Positions 8,068 through 18,354 of a stretch of 64,000 bases of DNA are shown one piece after another. The DNA comes from Marinobacter sp. EhC06. GTDB taxonomy: Bacteria > Pseudomonadota > Gammaproteobacteria > Pseudomonadales > Oleiphilaceae. Made by a program: the position numbers and the translations under genes. Position 1 is the first letter of the stretch; each line of letters begins with the position of its first letter. The notes under the pieces are model-generated. The model was not told the DNA's origin. It did no database searches and saw only the letters and a list, made by a program, of their open reading frames with translations. The DNA lies in the NCBI RefSeq assembly GCF_001650915.1, contig NZ_LXYO01000012.1:310001-374000 (forward strand). Direction: 5' to 3'.

Positions 8068-9065
8068 CGGTTTCCATTGGCTGGGTCAACACCGTGATCG
8101 GTGCTGCAGAGAGGCTGTCGGTAACGGCCGAGCAACTGCTGGCCGCGGCGGGTATTGCGCACTCCGCCTGCGAACTGGAACGCTGGCCAATTGACGACAT
8201 TACCCGGCTCTGGCACGCCGCCGAGCGTTGCACCGGTGACCCGGGCTTTGGCCTGAAAGTGGGCGCGGAGTTTTCTCCCATGAGTATCAGTGGTGTCGGG
8301 TTTGCGCTGCAGTCCGCCGCCACTCTGCGGGAAGCTATCGTGATGGTGCAGCGTTTCCAGCGGCTGATCTCCGATGGCGGGCGTTTCCAGGTTGTTGCCG
8401 GCAACGCGGCCACCTGGCTGGTTTACCACCCCAGGCAGGGCCGGCTGGCATTCAGTCCGCATCAGATTGAGGCGGTGCTGGCCTCGGTGGTGGGCTTCGG
8501 GAGCTGGGTTACGGGAACCCGGATGCAACCGGCCCGGGTGCAATTCAGCCAACCGCGACTGGGGCCGTTGGCGGGATATCAGACGGTATTCAACTGCCCG
8601 GTGGAATTCGAACAGGCTTTCAGCGGGGTACTGATCGACAATAGCGTTCTGGACCAGCCACTGCCCCAGGCCGACCCTCAGCTTGCGCAAGTGCACGAGC
8701 GCTACACAACCGCTCGCCTCGCCGCGCTTTCCATCAACAGTGCCTCGGTGCCCGAAATACGGAGATGGCTCACCGCCCGGATAGGACCGGTTCTGCCCCG
8801 CCGGGCAGACGCAGCGGAAGCCCTTGGCATCAGCGAGCGCAGCCTGGCCCGGCGACTCCATGAACAAGGCCAGACCTTCGATGGGCTTGTAGACGACGTA
8901 CGCCGCGAAAAGGCCCTGCAGGCGGTTGCCGATGCCACCTCTTCCCTGCCGGAAATCGCTGAAGCACTGGGTTTTGCCGAGGCAAGCACCTTTTACCGCG
9001 CGTTCCGGCGCTGGACGGGCATGCCGCCGGTGCGGTGGCGCAAGCAGGGAAATCTGACTGAGTAA
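8052..9065 (+). CDS. AraC-family transcriptional regulator
   Basis: 337 residues. The N-terminal part (about 20-200) matches the arabinose-binding-like domain found in OruR/ArgR-type AraC regulators. The C-terminal HTH_18 pair spans about 245-333, with the helices around ALGISERSLARRLHEQG and IAEALGFAEASTFYRAFRRWTG. The only start in this frame is TTG at 8052, because TGA (8031) and TAG (8037) lie just upstream. Divergent from the FAD dehydrogenase, which it probably regulates together with the TPP-enzyme gene. See the tandem repeat over its start: the ancestral protein may have begun at ATG 8018. Confidence 0.9.
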   Translation: MTLEATVSIGWVNTVIGAAERLSVTAEQLLAAAGIAHSACELERWPIDDITRLWHAAERCTGDPGFGLKVGAEFSPMSISGVGFALQSAATLREAIVMVQRFQRLISDGGRFQVVAGNAATWLVYHPRQGRLAFSPHQIEAVLASVVGFGSWVTGTRMQPARVQFSQPRLGPLAGYQTVFNCPVEFEQAFSGVLIDNSVLDQPLPQADPQLAQVHERYTTARLAALSINSASVPEIRRWLTARIGPVLPRRADAAEALGISERSLARRLHEQGQTFDGLVDDVRREKALQAVADATSSLPEIAEALGFAEASTFYRAFRRWTGMPPVRWRKQGNLTE

Positions 9066-9086
9066 ATCTTCTTTGGCTGGCGCAAA

Positions 9087-9126
9087 TGGTCATTAAGGTG
9101 TCACCTCACTGACACTGCACTGTCAC
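9087..9126 (+). promoter_or_regulatory. Two tandem Pho boxes (four 11-bp-spaced repeats) before ptxA
   Basis: Four 7-mers at exact 11-bp period: TGGTCAT (9087), GTGTCAC (9098), CTGACAC (9109) and CTGTCAC (9120), each separated by 4 bases. The PhoB consensus is two CTGTCAT repeats with a 4-base spacer, so this reads as two adjacent PhoB sites. It lies 69-108 bases before ptxA. A -10 element could not be fixed. Phosphate-starvation control of the ptx operon is inferred. Confidence 0.8.
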
Positions 9127-9194
9127 CTCCCAGGATTAGCGTTTGCATTGTAAGTCGCAATCAAGCGAGCTTATTCATTGCAAAAGGTGATCCA

Positions 9195-10894
<1,700 letters not shown>

Positions 10895-10902
10895 GGAATT
10901 CC

Positions 10903-11733
10903 ATGAGTTATACCCCGACGGAACCGGCGACTCTGTCGTCGGCTCCGTCAGCGCCGGTGCTGGATGAGCATGCCCGGGGCTGGCGGAGAAAACTCCTGCA
11001 GGCAGGCCTGGTTCTTGCGGTGATTCTCATTGCCAGCTGGTACGTGGGCCTGCTCAATTTCAAAACCCTGGCCAATGGCGTGCCGGCGATTGGCGTCCTG
11101 TTGGGTGAATCGCTGCCGCCCGACTTTACCAATGTGATGAACTGGGTGTCGCCACTTGTCGATACCCTAGCAATGAGCATTGCCGGCACTGCAATTGCGG
11201 TTGCCGCTTCGGTACCGTTAGCTTTCCTTGCTGCCCGGAATACGTCGCCACATCCCGCGGTTTTCCACATAACCCGTACCATGCTCAATGGCCTGCGCTC
11301 GGTACCCGAACTGATCATGGGGATTATCTTTGTCGCTGCCGTCGGCTTTGGCGCGCTACCGGGCGTTCTTGCCCTCGGCCTTCATTCTATTGGGATGGTC
11401 GGCAAATTCTTTGCAGAAGCCATTGAACATGTGGACGAAGCCCCGGTGGAAGCAGCCGATGCTGCCGGAGCGACCCGCCTACAGGTTCTCTGGCACGCAG
11501 TTCTGCCTCAGGTTCTGCCACAGTTCGCCGATGTATCCATCTACCGCTGGGAGTACAACTTCCGCGCCTCAACCGTCATGGGCATGGTAGGGGCCGGAGG
11601 CATCGGTTTCGAACTCATGGGCTCGCTGCGCATCATGCAGTACCAGGAAGTCAGTGCCATCCTGATTGTTATCCTGCTGATGGTCACGATTGTCGATAGC
11701 CTGAGCGGCTTCCTCCGTAAGAAATTCAAGTAA
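10903..11733 (+). CDS. ptxC: Phosphite ABC transporter permease PtxC (PhnE family)
   Basis: Inner-membrane permease, 276 residues. ATG 10903 is chosen because TGAGGA lies 6-11 bases before it; a GTG at 10891 in frame would overlap the ptxB stop instead. Six hydrophobic segments follow a short cytoplasmic N-terminus. The ABC permease EAA-type loop is EHVDEAPVEAADAAGATRLQ with the downstream GAGGIGFELMGSLR, both typical of PhnE. Works with PtxA and PtxB. Confidence 0.92.
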   Translation: MSYTPTEPATLSSAPSAPVLDEHARGWRRKLLQAGLVLAVILIASWYVGLLNFKTLANGVPAIGVLLGESLPPDFTNVMNWVSPLVDTLAMSIAGTAIAVAASVPLAFLAARNTSPHPAVFHITRTMLNGLRSVPELIMGIIFVAAVGFGALPGVLALGLHSIGMVGKFFAEAIEHVDEAPVEAADAAGATRLQVLWHAVLPQVLPQFADVSIYRWEYNFRASTVMGMVGAGGIGFELMGSLRIMQYQEVSAILIVILLMVTIVDSLSGFLRKKFK

Positions 11734-11742
11734 GGAAAACGA

Positions 11743-12753
11743 ATGAAACCAAGAGTTGTGATAACTCACCGGGTACACGATGAAGTCCTGGCTGCCCTCG
11801 AACCACATTGTGAGCTGGTAACCAATCAGTCAAACCGCACGCTCCCGCCAGATTCGGTAAAGGCCAGGGTATCCACAGCCGATGCCGTGATGGCCTTCAT
11901 GCCGGACAGAATCGGCGAGGAGTTTCTGGCTGATTGCCCTAACCTGAAGATCGTGGGCGCAGCCCTGAAAGGTTATGACAACTTCGATGTGGACGCCTGC
12001 ACTCGCCATGGGGTGTGGCTGTCATTCGTGCCGGATCTTCTAACCGTCCCCACCGCAGAACTGACCATCGGACTCACCGTTAGCCTTACCCGGCAGGTAA
12101 AGGCAGCGGACGAATTTGTTCGTTCCGGAGAGTTCAGAGGGTGGCAGCCGAAGTTCTACGGGCTGGGGATTGAGGGCGCAACCATTGGCATTGTTGGAAT
12201 GGGTGCCATTGGTAAGGCCATCGCTGCCCGTCTGCAAGGATGGGGCGCGAACCTGCTGTACTCACAGCCGGAGGGCTTGCCTTCTGATGAAGAGAGGAAA
12301 TTGGGACTGGCGCACACAGGGCTGGAAGAGCTTCTCGCCCAATCCGATATCGTAATATTGGCATTGGCACTGAACGAGCATACCTTTCACACCATAAACC
12401 CTTTACGCCTGGCACTGATGAAGCGGGGAGCCTATCTGGTCAACCCATGCAGGGGTTCCGTGGTGGATGAGAACGCCGTATTGGCGGCACTGGCTTCCGG
12501 ACAGTTGGGTGGTTACGCCGCCGATGTGTTCGAAATGGAGGACTGGGCGCGATCGGATCGTCCGCATGAGATCAGTCCGGAGTTACTTGCCCATCCGAAC
12601 ACATTATTTACCGCTCACATCGGCTCGGCCGTACAAAGTGTAAGGCTCGCCATTGAGCAACGGGCGGCCGAGAACATTCTGCAGGCATTGAGGGGTGAAC
12701 GGCCGCGGGATGCGATCAATTCTCCGTCGGTACGTGAGAACTCTCCATGCTGA
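11743..12753 (+). CDS. ptxD: Phosphite dehydrogenase PtxD
   Basis: Oxidises phosphite to phosphate with NAD(P)+, giving the cell phosphorus and reducing power. The 336 residues equal the length of the Pseudomonas stutzeri enzyme as I remember it, and the catalytic residues fall at the same numbers: K76, R237, E266 and H292. M53, L100, W134, Y139 and R301 also agree. The Rossmann motif is GMGAIG at 152-157. At the cofactor-selecting positions this protein has Q175-P176, where the P. stutzeri enzyme has E175-A176. Loss of the acidic residue suggests looser NAD preference. A 9-base gap after ptxC contains AAGGAAAAC; the 3' end overlaps ptxE by 7 bases. Confidence 0.95.
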   Translation: MKPRVVITHRVHDEVLAALEPHCELVTNQSNRTLPPDSVKARVSTADAVMAFMPDRIGEEFLADCPNLKIVGAALKGYDNFDVDACTRHGVWLSFVPDLLTVPTAELTIGLTVSLTRQVKAADEFVRSGEFRGWQPKFYGLGIEGATIGIVGMGAIGKAIAARLQGWGANLLYSQPEGLPSDEERKLGLAHTGLEELLAQSDIVILALALNEHTFHTINPLRLALMKRGAYLVNPCRGSVVDENAVLAALASGQLGGYAADVFEMEDWARSDRPHEISPELLAHPNTLFTAHIGSAVQSVRLAIEQRAAENILQALRGERPRDAINSPSVRENSPC

Positions 12754-13607
12754 ATCCGGTCTGGCTCAAGAGCTTTATCGCGTTGGTCCAGCATCAGAGT
12801 TTTCAGGCCGCTGCCGAGAATCTTGGAATCGCCCAACCCACTCTCTCCCAGCATATCCAGAAACTGGAACAAGACCTGGATGTGTTGTTAATTCGAAGGG
12901 GAAGATCAGGCTGCGAGCCCACCAGGGCAGCTTTGGCACTGGCACCATTCGCAAACAGTATATTGCGCCTCGACAAACATGCCCGTGAAGCGGTTCGGGG
13001 GGCCGGCGTTCGGATAGGGGCGAGCTCAAACATCGGCATATACATGCTCCAGCCCTATCTTCGGGCCTTCAGGGACGATACAGCCTCGCCCGACGTAGAC
13101 CTCGTAATTGATAATAACCCCTCAATTGCCCGGCAACTGACAATCGGTGAACTCGACATAGCCATAATGGAGTGGTGGCAGCCCAAACCCGGATTTCTGT
13201 CGCAGGATTGGCGGCAAGAACAGATGGTACTGATTGTTCCACCCGATCACCCATGCGCAGATCTTCAAAGCATAGATCGGGACACCCTCGCAGAAATGAC
13301 GCTTCTTGGCGGAGAGCCTGGCACAGGCACAGGCCGGCTACTGGCACAATTTTTCGGTGATCAGGGACCGTTCCCGAAAGTGTCCATGCAACTGGGTAGC
13401 ACAGAGGCTGTGAAACAGGCCGTCAAGGCTGGACTGGGAATATCCCTGGTTCTCGCAGCCAGTGTGACCGAGGAGGTTCGCGCAGGCACCTTGCAGGCCA
13501 TTCCCGTTAGCGAGCCCGGGCTGGCAAAGGAGCTTGTGGTTGTCTATCCGGAGGCTTTTGCGGCCCACCCCCCAGTGTCCGCGTTCCTTGGTCATCTATG
13601 CCATTGA
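12747..13607 (+). CDS. ptxE: LysR-family regulator PtxE
   Basis: 286-residue LysR-type regulator, last gene of the ptx operon. The N-terminal winged helix holds [33 protein letters not shown] (residues about 5-37, read in two halves), and residues 90-280 form the LysR substrate-binding domain. Its start overlaps the ptxD stop by 7 bases, so translation is coupled. In P. stutzeri ptxE lies at the same position. The phosphate-dependent control of that operon is attributed to PhoB, and the job of PtxE is not settled. Confidence 0.88.
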   Translation: MLNPVWLKSFIALVQHQSFQAAAENLGIAQPTLSQHIQKLEQDLDVLLIRRGRSGCEPTRAALALAPFANSILRLDKHAREAVRGAGVRIGASSNIGIYMLQPYLRAFRDDTASPDVDLVIDNNPSIARQLTIGELDIAIMEWWQPKPGFLSQDWRQEQMVLIVPPDHPCADLQSIDRDTLAEMTLLGGEPGTGTGRLLAQFFGDQGPFPKVSMQLGSTEAVKQAVKAGLGISLVLAASVTEEVRAGTLQAIPVSEPGLAKELVVVYPEAFAAHPPVSAFLGHLCH

Positions 13608-13637
13608 GATCCAGGCCTGGCAGTCAGGCCTGATCTC
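13606..13637 (+). terminator. Hairpin ending the ptx operon
   Basis: GAGATC pairs with GATCTC and AGGCCT with AGGCCT around a 7-base loop, with a single bulged C (13612). The stem begins within the ptxE stop codon. No T tract follows, so termination strength is uncertain. Confidence 0.65.
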
Positions 13638-13709
13638 TGATAAAGAAACATTCAAGTACAGGAAAAAAGACATCTCGAACCCTGGAATTCAAGGGACCCC
13701 AGTTTAACG

Positions 13710-14942
13710 ATGACTACCGATGATCAATGGATTGAACAGATCTACCAGCAGCATTCACGCCGCGTGCTTGCAACGCTGATCAGGCTGCTGGGCGACTTCA
13801 CGCTGGCCGAGGAGGCCATGCAGGAAGCGTTTACCTCTGCCGTGCGGCAATGGCGGCAGGAGGGTTTTCCCGACAACCCTTCGGCCTGGCTTATCCGGGC
13901 CGGTCATCGCAGGGGTATAGACCACATTCGCCGTTCCCAGACGGCACAACATTATTCTCACCTGATCGATCAGCCGGAGGAGACCGGTACCAGCGCTATC
14001 GGGCAGACCTTCGACGACGATCAACTCCGACTGTTATTTACCTGCTGCCACCCCGCCCTGCCCCTGGATGCCCGCGTGGCTCTGACCCTTCGCGAAATGT
14101 GCGGACTGACCACCGAACAGGTGGCCAGTGGGCTCTTGCAGAAGCCCGCAACCCTGGCCCAACGGATCGTACGCGCCAAGAGAAAGATCCGGGATGCCGG
14201 CATTCCCTATGAGGTGCCGGAGGCGAAGGAGCTGCCGGAGAGGCTGCCCGGAGTACTCCGGGTAATCTACCTGGTGTTCAACGAAGGTTATTCCCGCAGT
14301 GATGGTGAGCAAATTTTCGACGTTCACCTTTCGGCAGAGGCCATTCGCCTGGCTGAAGTGCTGGCAAGACTGCTACCAGAGGGCGAAGTGTTCGGCTTGC
14401 TGGCTTTGATGCAGCTTCAGAACTCCCGACAGAACGCACGTCAGGATAACGAAGGAAATCTGATCACTCTGGAAGATCAGGATCGCTCACTCTGGGACCA
14501 GGCCAGCATAGATTCTGGCTTCAGATGGCTGGAGGCCGCCCTGGCCCGCACGCCAACCGGGCCTTACACCCTTCAGGCTTCTATCGCAGCGGTTCACGCC
14601 GAGGCGCCAAAAGCCAGCGAAACCAACTGGGCCCGCATAGTGCGCCTGTACAACGCTCTGTACCAACAGCAACCGTCTCCGGTAATTGCCCTCAACCGGG
14701 CCGTGGCCATTGCCATGCGGGACACCCCGGCAGATGGCCTGCAGCTCCTTGAGGAGCTGATGAGCCACAAGGCCTTTGCTGGTTACCACCTGTTCCATGC
14801 TGCCCGGGCGGACCTTCAGCGCCGGGCCGGCAACCTTGAAGAGGCAAGACAATCTTATGAGCGTGCACTGGGCCTTGTCTCCCAAGGTCCCGAACGGCGC
14901 TTTCTGGAGCGCAGGCTGACAGAGCTTGAGAAATTTTCCTGA
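13710..14942 (+). CDS. ECF42-group RNA polymerase sigma factor (DUF6596)
   Basis: 410-residue sigma factor. Region 2 lies around residues 15-80 (LIRLLGDFTLAEEAMQEAF and DHIRRSQ). Region 4 spans about 115-165 (LTLREMCGLTTEQVASG, TLAQRIVRAKRKIR). After that comes the long C-terminal extension, about 190-405, typical of ECF42 (GPYTLQASIAAVHAEA and PSPVIALNRAVAIAM), which in studied members is needed for activity and replaces an anti-sigma factor. ECF42 genes usually sit beside a DGPF/YCII gene, as here (next gene, 85-base gap). The promoter in front of that neighbour is repeated before the YCII-VOC gene at 3.3 kb. No such promoter precedes the sigma gene itself. Confidence 0.92.
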   Translation: MTTDDQWIEQIYQQHSRRVLATLIRLLGDFTLAEEAMQEAFTSAVRQWRQEGFPDNPSAWLIRAGHRRGIDHIRRSQTAQHYSHLIDQPEETGTSAIGQTFDDDQLRLLFTCCHPALPLDARVALTLREMCGLTTEQVASGLLQKPATLAQRIVRAKRKIRDAGIPYEVPEAKELPERLPGVLRVIYLVFNEGYSRSDGEQIFDVHLSAEAIRLAEVLARLLPEGEVFGLLALMQLQNSRQNARQDNEGNLITLEDQDRSLWDQASIDSGFRWLEAALARTPTGPYTLQASIAAVHAEAPKASETNWARIVRLYNALYQQQPSPVIALNRAVAIAMRDTPADGLQLLEELMSHKAFAGYHLFHAARADLQRRAGNLEEARQSYERALGLVSQGPERRFLERRLTELEKFS

Positions 14943-14957
14943 TTTCCCGCCTTTCTC

Positions 14958-14986
14958 TGTCGATTTTGCTCAGCGCTACGCGACTA
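14958..14986 (+). promoter_or_regulatory. Predicted ECF42-type sigma promoter (copy 2)
   Basis: TGTCGA at 14958-14963, 17-base spacer, CGAC at 14981-14984 within CGCGACTA (14979-14986). The last base of CGACTA is 41 nt before the first base of the DGPF start codon, the same distance as copy 1 at 3218-3246. It begins 15 bases after the sigma factor stop codon. The match is seen directly; recognition by the adjacent sigma factor is inferred. Confidence 0.75.
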
Positions 14987-15026
14987 CTTATCGAAAACAT
15001 CGAACAACACACATGGAGGAGCGCAC

Positions 15027-15386
15027 ATGAAATACGTGGCCCTGGTGTATTACCAGGAGAGCATCATCAATGCCATGACAGAACAGGAATGGCACGACCT
15101 CAACCAGGAGTGTATCGCTGGCGTGGAAAGGCTGGCACAGCAGGGCAACTTCATAACCGGCCAGCCACTGCAACCCGTGGAGACGGCAACGACGGTACGT
15201 GTGCGGGAAGATGAGGTGCTGGTGTCTGATGGTCCCTTCGCCGAAACCAAGGAGCAGCTGGCGGGGTTCTACCTGCTGGAAGCCAGGGACCTCAATGAGG
15301 CGCTGCAACTTGCCAGCCGGATTCCACCGGCCCGTTTTGGCAGCATAGAGGTACGGCCAGCGCGGGAACTGCCCCCTAAAGATTGA
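15027..15386 (+). CDS. YCII/DGPF-domain protein
   Basis: 119 residues, a single YCII-related (DGPF) domain with the diagnostic SDGPFAETKEQLAGFYLLE at about 70-88. Such proteins are the standard genomic partners of ECF42 sigma factors and have a dimeric alpha/beta fold. The fold suggests an enzyme, with conserved His and Asp in some members, but no reaction is established. A GGAGGA ribosome site lies 7-12 bases before ATG 15027. Probably co-transcribed with the DUF1428 gene that starts 14 bases later. Confidence 0.9.
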   Translation: MKYVALVYYQESIINAMTEQEWHDLNQECIAGVERLAQQGNFITGQPLQPVETATTVRVREDEVLVSDGPFAETKEQLAGFYLLEARDLNEALQLASRIPPARFGSIEVRPARELPPKD

Positions 15387-15400
15387 AAAGGAGACGCACC

Positions 15401-15754
15401 ATGAGCTATGTCGATGGATTCGTTGCCGCCGTTCCAACCGCCAACAAGGAGAAATACATCAAGCACGTCAGCGATGCCGCTGTGGTTTTCAAGGAGCACG
15501 GTGTCCTGCAGATGGTCGAGTGCTGGGGCGATGATGTCCCGGAGGGTGAACTGACCTCGTTTCCCAAGGCTGTCCAGTGCAAGCCCGATGAAACCGTTGT
15601 GTTCGCGTGGCTGCTGTGGCCGTCACGGGAGGTGCGTGATAAGGCCATGCCACGAATCATGGATGATCCGCGCCTCCAGCCGGACGTAAACCCCATGCCA
15701 TTCGATGGCAAGAGACTAATTTATGGAGGATTTTCTGTCTTAGTTGATGAATGA
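15401..15754 (+). CDS. DUF1428 family protein
   Basis: 117-residue cytoplasmic protein of the DUF1428 family (dimeric ferredoxin-like fold). It opens with MSYVDGFVAAVPTANKEKY, and WGDDVPEGELTSFPKAVQ and the terminal GGFSVLVDE are family-typical. ATG 15401 is chosen over the in-frame start at 15383 because AAGGAGA ends 8 bases before it. It follows the DGPF gene in the probable ECF42-controlled operon. Function unknown. Confidence 0.88.
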   Translation: MSYVDGFVAAVPTANKEKYIKHVSDAAVVFKEHGVLQMVECWGDDVPEGELTSFPKAVQCKPDETVVFAWLLWPSREVRDKAMPRIMDDPRLQPDVNPMPFDGKRLIYGGFSVLVDE

Positions 15755-15881
15755 ATACCGGTGACCCGGAACAAACCGAAAACATCGGGCAATCTATGCT
15801 ATTTTGGTGGTCAGGGCCAAACCCGAAGTAAGCGTGCAGTGGGTATGGCCCTGGCAACAAATCGACACGGAGGTAATCTTT

Positions 15882-16268
15882 ATGCATATCGCAAAAGAAG
15901 ATGTACCTGTTCGGATCGATGCCCCCGGTGCAATAGCTCGGCAGAAAACCGATTTCGGTGATGTCACGGGCTACGGGAAGATGGGCGCTGAGTATTTTTC
16001 GTTTGGCGCCGGCACCGATATAACTGAGTTGCTTCACGGGCTTGAAAACGACAGTTGTCAGAGCCCCCATTGGGGATATGTTGTTAGCGGCGAAATCACC
16101 GCGATTTACACCGATGGCGAGGAAGAAACTTCCCGCAGTGGTGATCTATTCTACTGGCCTCCCGGGCACAGCGTGAGGGCAGAAGCAGACACCGACATTG
16201 TGATGTTCAGTCCACAGCACGAGCATGGCGAGGTGATCGACCACATCGGGCGCCAGATCAGCGGCTGA
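15882..16268 (+). CDS. Cupin-domain protein
   Basis: 128 residues. A single cupin barrel with HWGYVVSGEITAIYTDGEE as motif 1 and GDLFYWPPGHSVRAEADTD as motif 2. Motif 1 has one clear His and motif 2 supplies another, so metal binding is plausible but incomplete. GGAGGT ends 7 bases before ATG 15882, which excludes the upstream in-frame start at 15804. It follows the DUF1428 gene after 127 bases and may be a separate unit. Such small cupins often bind ligands or act as isomerases; no substrate is evident. Confidence 0.82.
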   Translation: MHIAKEDVPVRIDAPGAIARQKTDFGDVTGYGKMGAEYFSFGAGTDITELLHGLENDSCQSPHWGYVVSGEITAIYTDGEEETSRSGDLFYWPPGHSVRAEADTDIVMFSPQHEHGEVIDHIGRQISG

Positions 16269-16289
16269 GCCGTTGCCCACAGCCCCTGC

Positions 16290-16320
16290 GTGAGGAGGGG
16301 AGGTAACCTCCCTTCCTCAC
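16290..16320 (+). terminator. Strong hairpin after cupin gene
   Basis: 14-bp stem with one G-T wobble (16290-16303 with 16307-16320) and a 3-base TAA loop. It sits between the cupin stop and the next sigma factor gene. There is no T tract, but the stem is very stable. Confidence 0.65.
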
Positions 16321-16418
16321 ATCCACCCGCTTCAGCCGACAGACTCCGGGCAAATTCCTGTTGAGCAGCGGCGAACCAACAAGTAACCTGCTGATCAGAC
16401 ACCAGAGCCTGAGGCACC

Positions 16419-17027
16419 ATGAAGCCTGACTCCCATCAGCTCCCAGACAATGCCATCGGCGCGACGAGTTCGCAGTCGCCCTCAGACACCCCTGAGCGTG
16501 TTGCTGAGCTGATTCACCGTGTGGCTCGGAAAGACCGCCAGGCTTTCGCCCTCCTCTACCAGGCAACTGCTCCGAAACTTCTGGGCACCGTATTGCGTAT
16601 CCTCAGAGACAGAGGATGGGCAGACGATGTTATCCAGGACAGTTACCTCAAGATCTGGCAGAAAGCAGAGCAATTTCAGGACGGCAAATCCTCGCCTATC
16701 ACCTGGCTGGTTTCGATTGCCCGTAACAGTGCGATTGATGAGCTTCGCAAACACCCTGCCGGACGCACCACGAACAGCGATGAGCTGGACGAGATGCCGG
16801 GCAGACAGTCAACGGCTCAGGAACAGCTGGAAGACCAGCAGGCGGCAAATAAACTGAATCACTGCATAGACCAACTGGAGAAAGACCGACAGGACATGGT
16901 GCGGCTCGCCTACCTCAATGGCTGGTCCCGGGAAGATCTGGCAAGCCAGTTCGAGCAGCCGGTCAATACGGTGAAAACCTGGCTACACCGCGCCCTGAAA
17001 CAGATCAAAAGGTGCCTGGAATCATGA
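16419..17027 (+). CDS. ECF sigma factor (SigK/RpoE-like) paired with anti-sigma
   Basis: 202 residues. Region 2 about 35-105: DRQAFALLYQATAPKLLG, then WADDVIQDSYLKIW and SIARNSAIDELRKH. Region 4 about 140-200: DMVRLAYLNGWSREDLASQ and NTVKTWLHRALKQIKRCL. The linker is acidic. The gene overlaps the next one by 4 bases (ATGA), and that gene encodes an RskA-type anti-sigma factor, so the pair should form a membrane-tethered switch that releases the sigma factor under envelope or oxidative stress. The signal is unknown. Confidence 0.92.
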   Translation: MKPDSHQLPDNAIGATSSQSPSDTPERVAELIHRVARKDRQAFALLYQATAPKLLGTVLRILRDRGWADDVIQDSYLKIWQKAEQFQDGKSSPITWLVSIARNSAIDELRKHPAGRTTNSDELDEMPGRQSTAQEQLEDQQAANKLNHCIDQLEKDRQDMVRLAYLNGWSREDLASQFEQPVNTVKTWLHRALKQIKRCLES

Positions 17028-17755
17028 CGGAACGCGACGACCTGGACATGCTGGTTGCAGAGTTCGTTCTGGGTACCCTACCGGCCCAGGAACGGGAGTA
17101 TGTTGAAACCCGGCGCAGCGAGGATCCGGAGGTGGAGGCCCTGATTCTGCAGTGGGAAGAGCGATTGGGCCGGCTAGCTGAAGAAACAGAGCCCGTGCAG
17201 CCGTCGCCAGCGCTGTTCGCAAAAATCGAGAAGGCTCTGGACCGAATCGAATCGACACCCCGCAAGGCTGCCGAAGCCTCCAACGTGGTTGCACTGCGCA
17301 GTCAGCTGAAGCGCTGGCGCTGGAGTACGGCGATTGCTTCGGCGGCTGCCCTGCTGTTGATGGCAGTCCTGGTGTTCCAGCCACAGCCCACACCTCAAAC
17401 GCAGTCGTTTGTAGCGGTGTTCCAGCATAATGATGAACAGCCGGCCTTCCTGCTAACGGTGGACCTGAAGGAGCAACGGCTGAATATCCGGCCGGTGACC
17501 GCCGAGCCAAGACCCGGAAAATCCTATCAGTTGTGGATCAAGGCGGACGAGCTGGGACCAAACCCACGTTCGGTGGGCGTTCTGGGCAACGATTTCAAAC
17601 TTGATGAGGGGGCCTTGAGAAGTTATGACCCGGCCCTTCTCAAGGAAGCCACGTTCGGGATCAGTGTCGAGCCCGAAGGCGGCTCACCCACTGGCCAGCC
17701 CACCGGGCCAGCGATTCATGGTTACCTCTACCCCACCGACGGCAACAATCAGTAG
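17024..17755 (+). CDS. RskA-type anti-sigma factor
   Basis: 243 residues from ATG 17024, which overlaps the sigma stop by 4 bases. Residues about 1-80 are the cytoplasmic anti-sigma domain (LVAEFVLGTLPAQEREYV). One membrane helix lies near 98-118 (STAIASAAALLLMAVLVF). The periplasmic C-terminal part is the RskA family domain (GKSYQLWIKADE and LGVL/VGVLGNDF). No HxxxCxxC zinc motif is present, so it is not a ZAS-type redox anti-sigma. The partner is the sigma factor directly upstream. Confidence 0.9.
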   Translation: MTERDDLDMLVAEFVLGTLPAQEREYVETRRSEDPEVEALILQWEERLGRLAEETEPVQPSPALFAKIEKALDRIESTPRKAAEASNVVALRSQLKRWRWSTAIASAAALLLMAVLVFQPQPTPQTQSFVAVFQHNDEQPAFLLTVDLKEQRLNIRPVTAEPRPGKSYQLWIKADELGPNPRSVGVLGNDFKLDEGALRSYDPALLKEATFGISVEPEGGSPTGQPTGPAIHGYLYPTDGNNQ

Positions 17756-17820
17756 TCGGGACCACAAAAAATCAACGGTGCCTGAAACTTTGCGTACCCG
17801 CTCCCGTAGCTGCAGTTAAG

Positions 17821-17846
17821 CCGTCCAATAACAACCCAATGGACGG
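17821..17846 (+). promoter_or_regulatory. Leader hairpin before secreted DUF7282 gene
   Basis: CCGTCCA (17821-17827) pairs with TGGACGG (17840-17846) across a 12-base loop, 26 bases before the start codon. It may affect mRNA stability or translation. The preceding 60 bases must hold the promoter, but no element could be assigned securely. Confidence 0.4.
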
Positions 17847-17872
17847 TAAACACTGAGACTTAGGAGAACGCA

Positions 17873-18301
17873 ATGACCAAGCACGCAAAAACATCCGTAC
17901 TTCTGGCCGCCCTGGTTTCCGGCGCATTCGCAACCGGCTCGGCACTGGCCGCTGAGCATAAGGCCGGTGTCTGGACCAATGATCAGTCCGTCGCCAACGG
18001 CGTAGTATCCGCCAGAAAGGTGGTTGCCGAGCAGAATGGCTGGCTGGTGGTTCATCGCACCGACGAATCCATGAAGCCCGGCCCTGTCGTTGCCCATGCA
18101 CCATTGCGCAAAGGCATGAACATGGATGTCGCGGCTATCCTGACCGAGGAAGTGCAATCCGGTGACATGCTCATGCTGATGGTTCACAGCGAAGACGGCG
18201 GCATGAAAACCGGAATTTTCGAATACACCCTGGGCGCCAAGGAAGACGGCCCGATCAAGAAAGATGGCAAGCTGGTGATGCAGACCATTACCGCAAAATA
18301 A
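17873..18301 (+). CDS. Secreted DUF7282-type protein
   Basis: 142 residues with a signal peptide (cleavage after SALA, residue 26). The mature part resembles DUF7282-type periplasmic proteins: VVAEQNGWLVVHRTDE, GPVVAHAPLRKGMN and EVQSGDMLMLMVHSEDG. A TAGGAGA ribosome site precedes the ATG. It follows the sigma/anti-sigma pair on the same strand after 117 bases, so it may be a target of that sigma factor, in the way small secreted proteins often accompany SigK-type systems. Function unknown. Confidence 0.75.
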   Translation: MTKHAKTSVLLAALVSGAFATGSALAAEHKAGVWTNDQSVANGVVSARKVVAEQNGWLVVHRTDESMKPGPVVAHAPLRKGMNMDVAAILTEEVQSGDMLMLMVHSEDGGMKTGIFEYTLGAKEDGPIKKDGKLVMQTITAK

Positions 18302-18311
18302 TCGCTGACGC

Positions 18312-18354
18312 TAGGGCTGGCCGCTTGCGTATTTGACGCATTCAGCCAGCCCTA
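18312..18354. terminator. Bidirectional terminator hairpin between convergent genes
   Basis: A 10-bp perfect stem (TAGGGCTGGC 18312-18321, GCCAGCCCTA 18345-18354) encloses a smaller TGCGT/ACGCA hairpin. It lies between the stop codons of the secreted protein and the leftward diguanylate cyclase and overlaps the latter's last codon. Confidence 0.7.
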
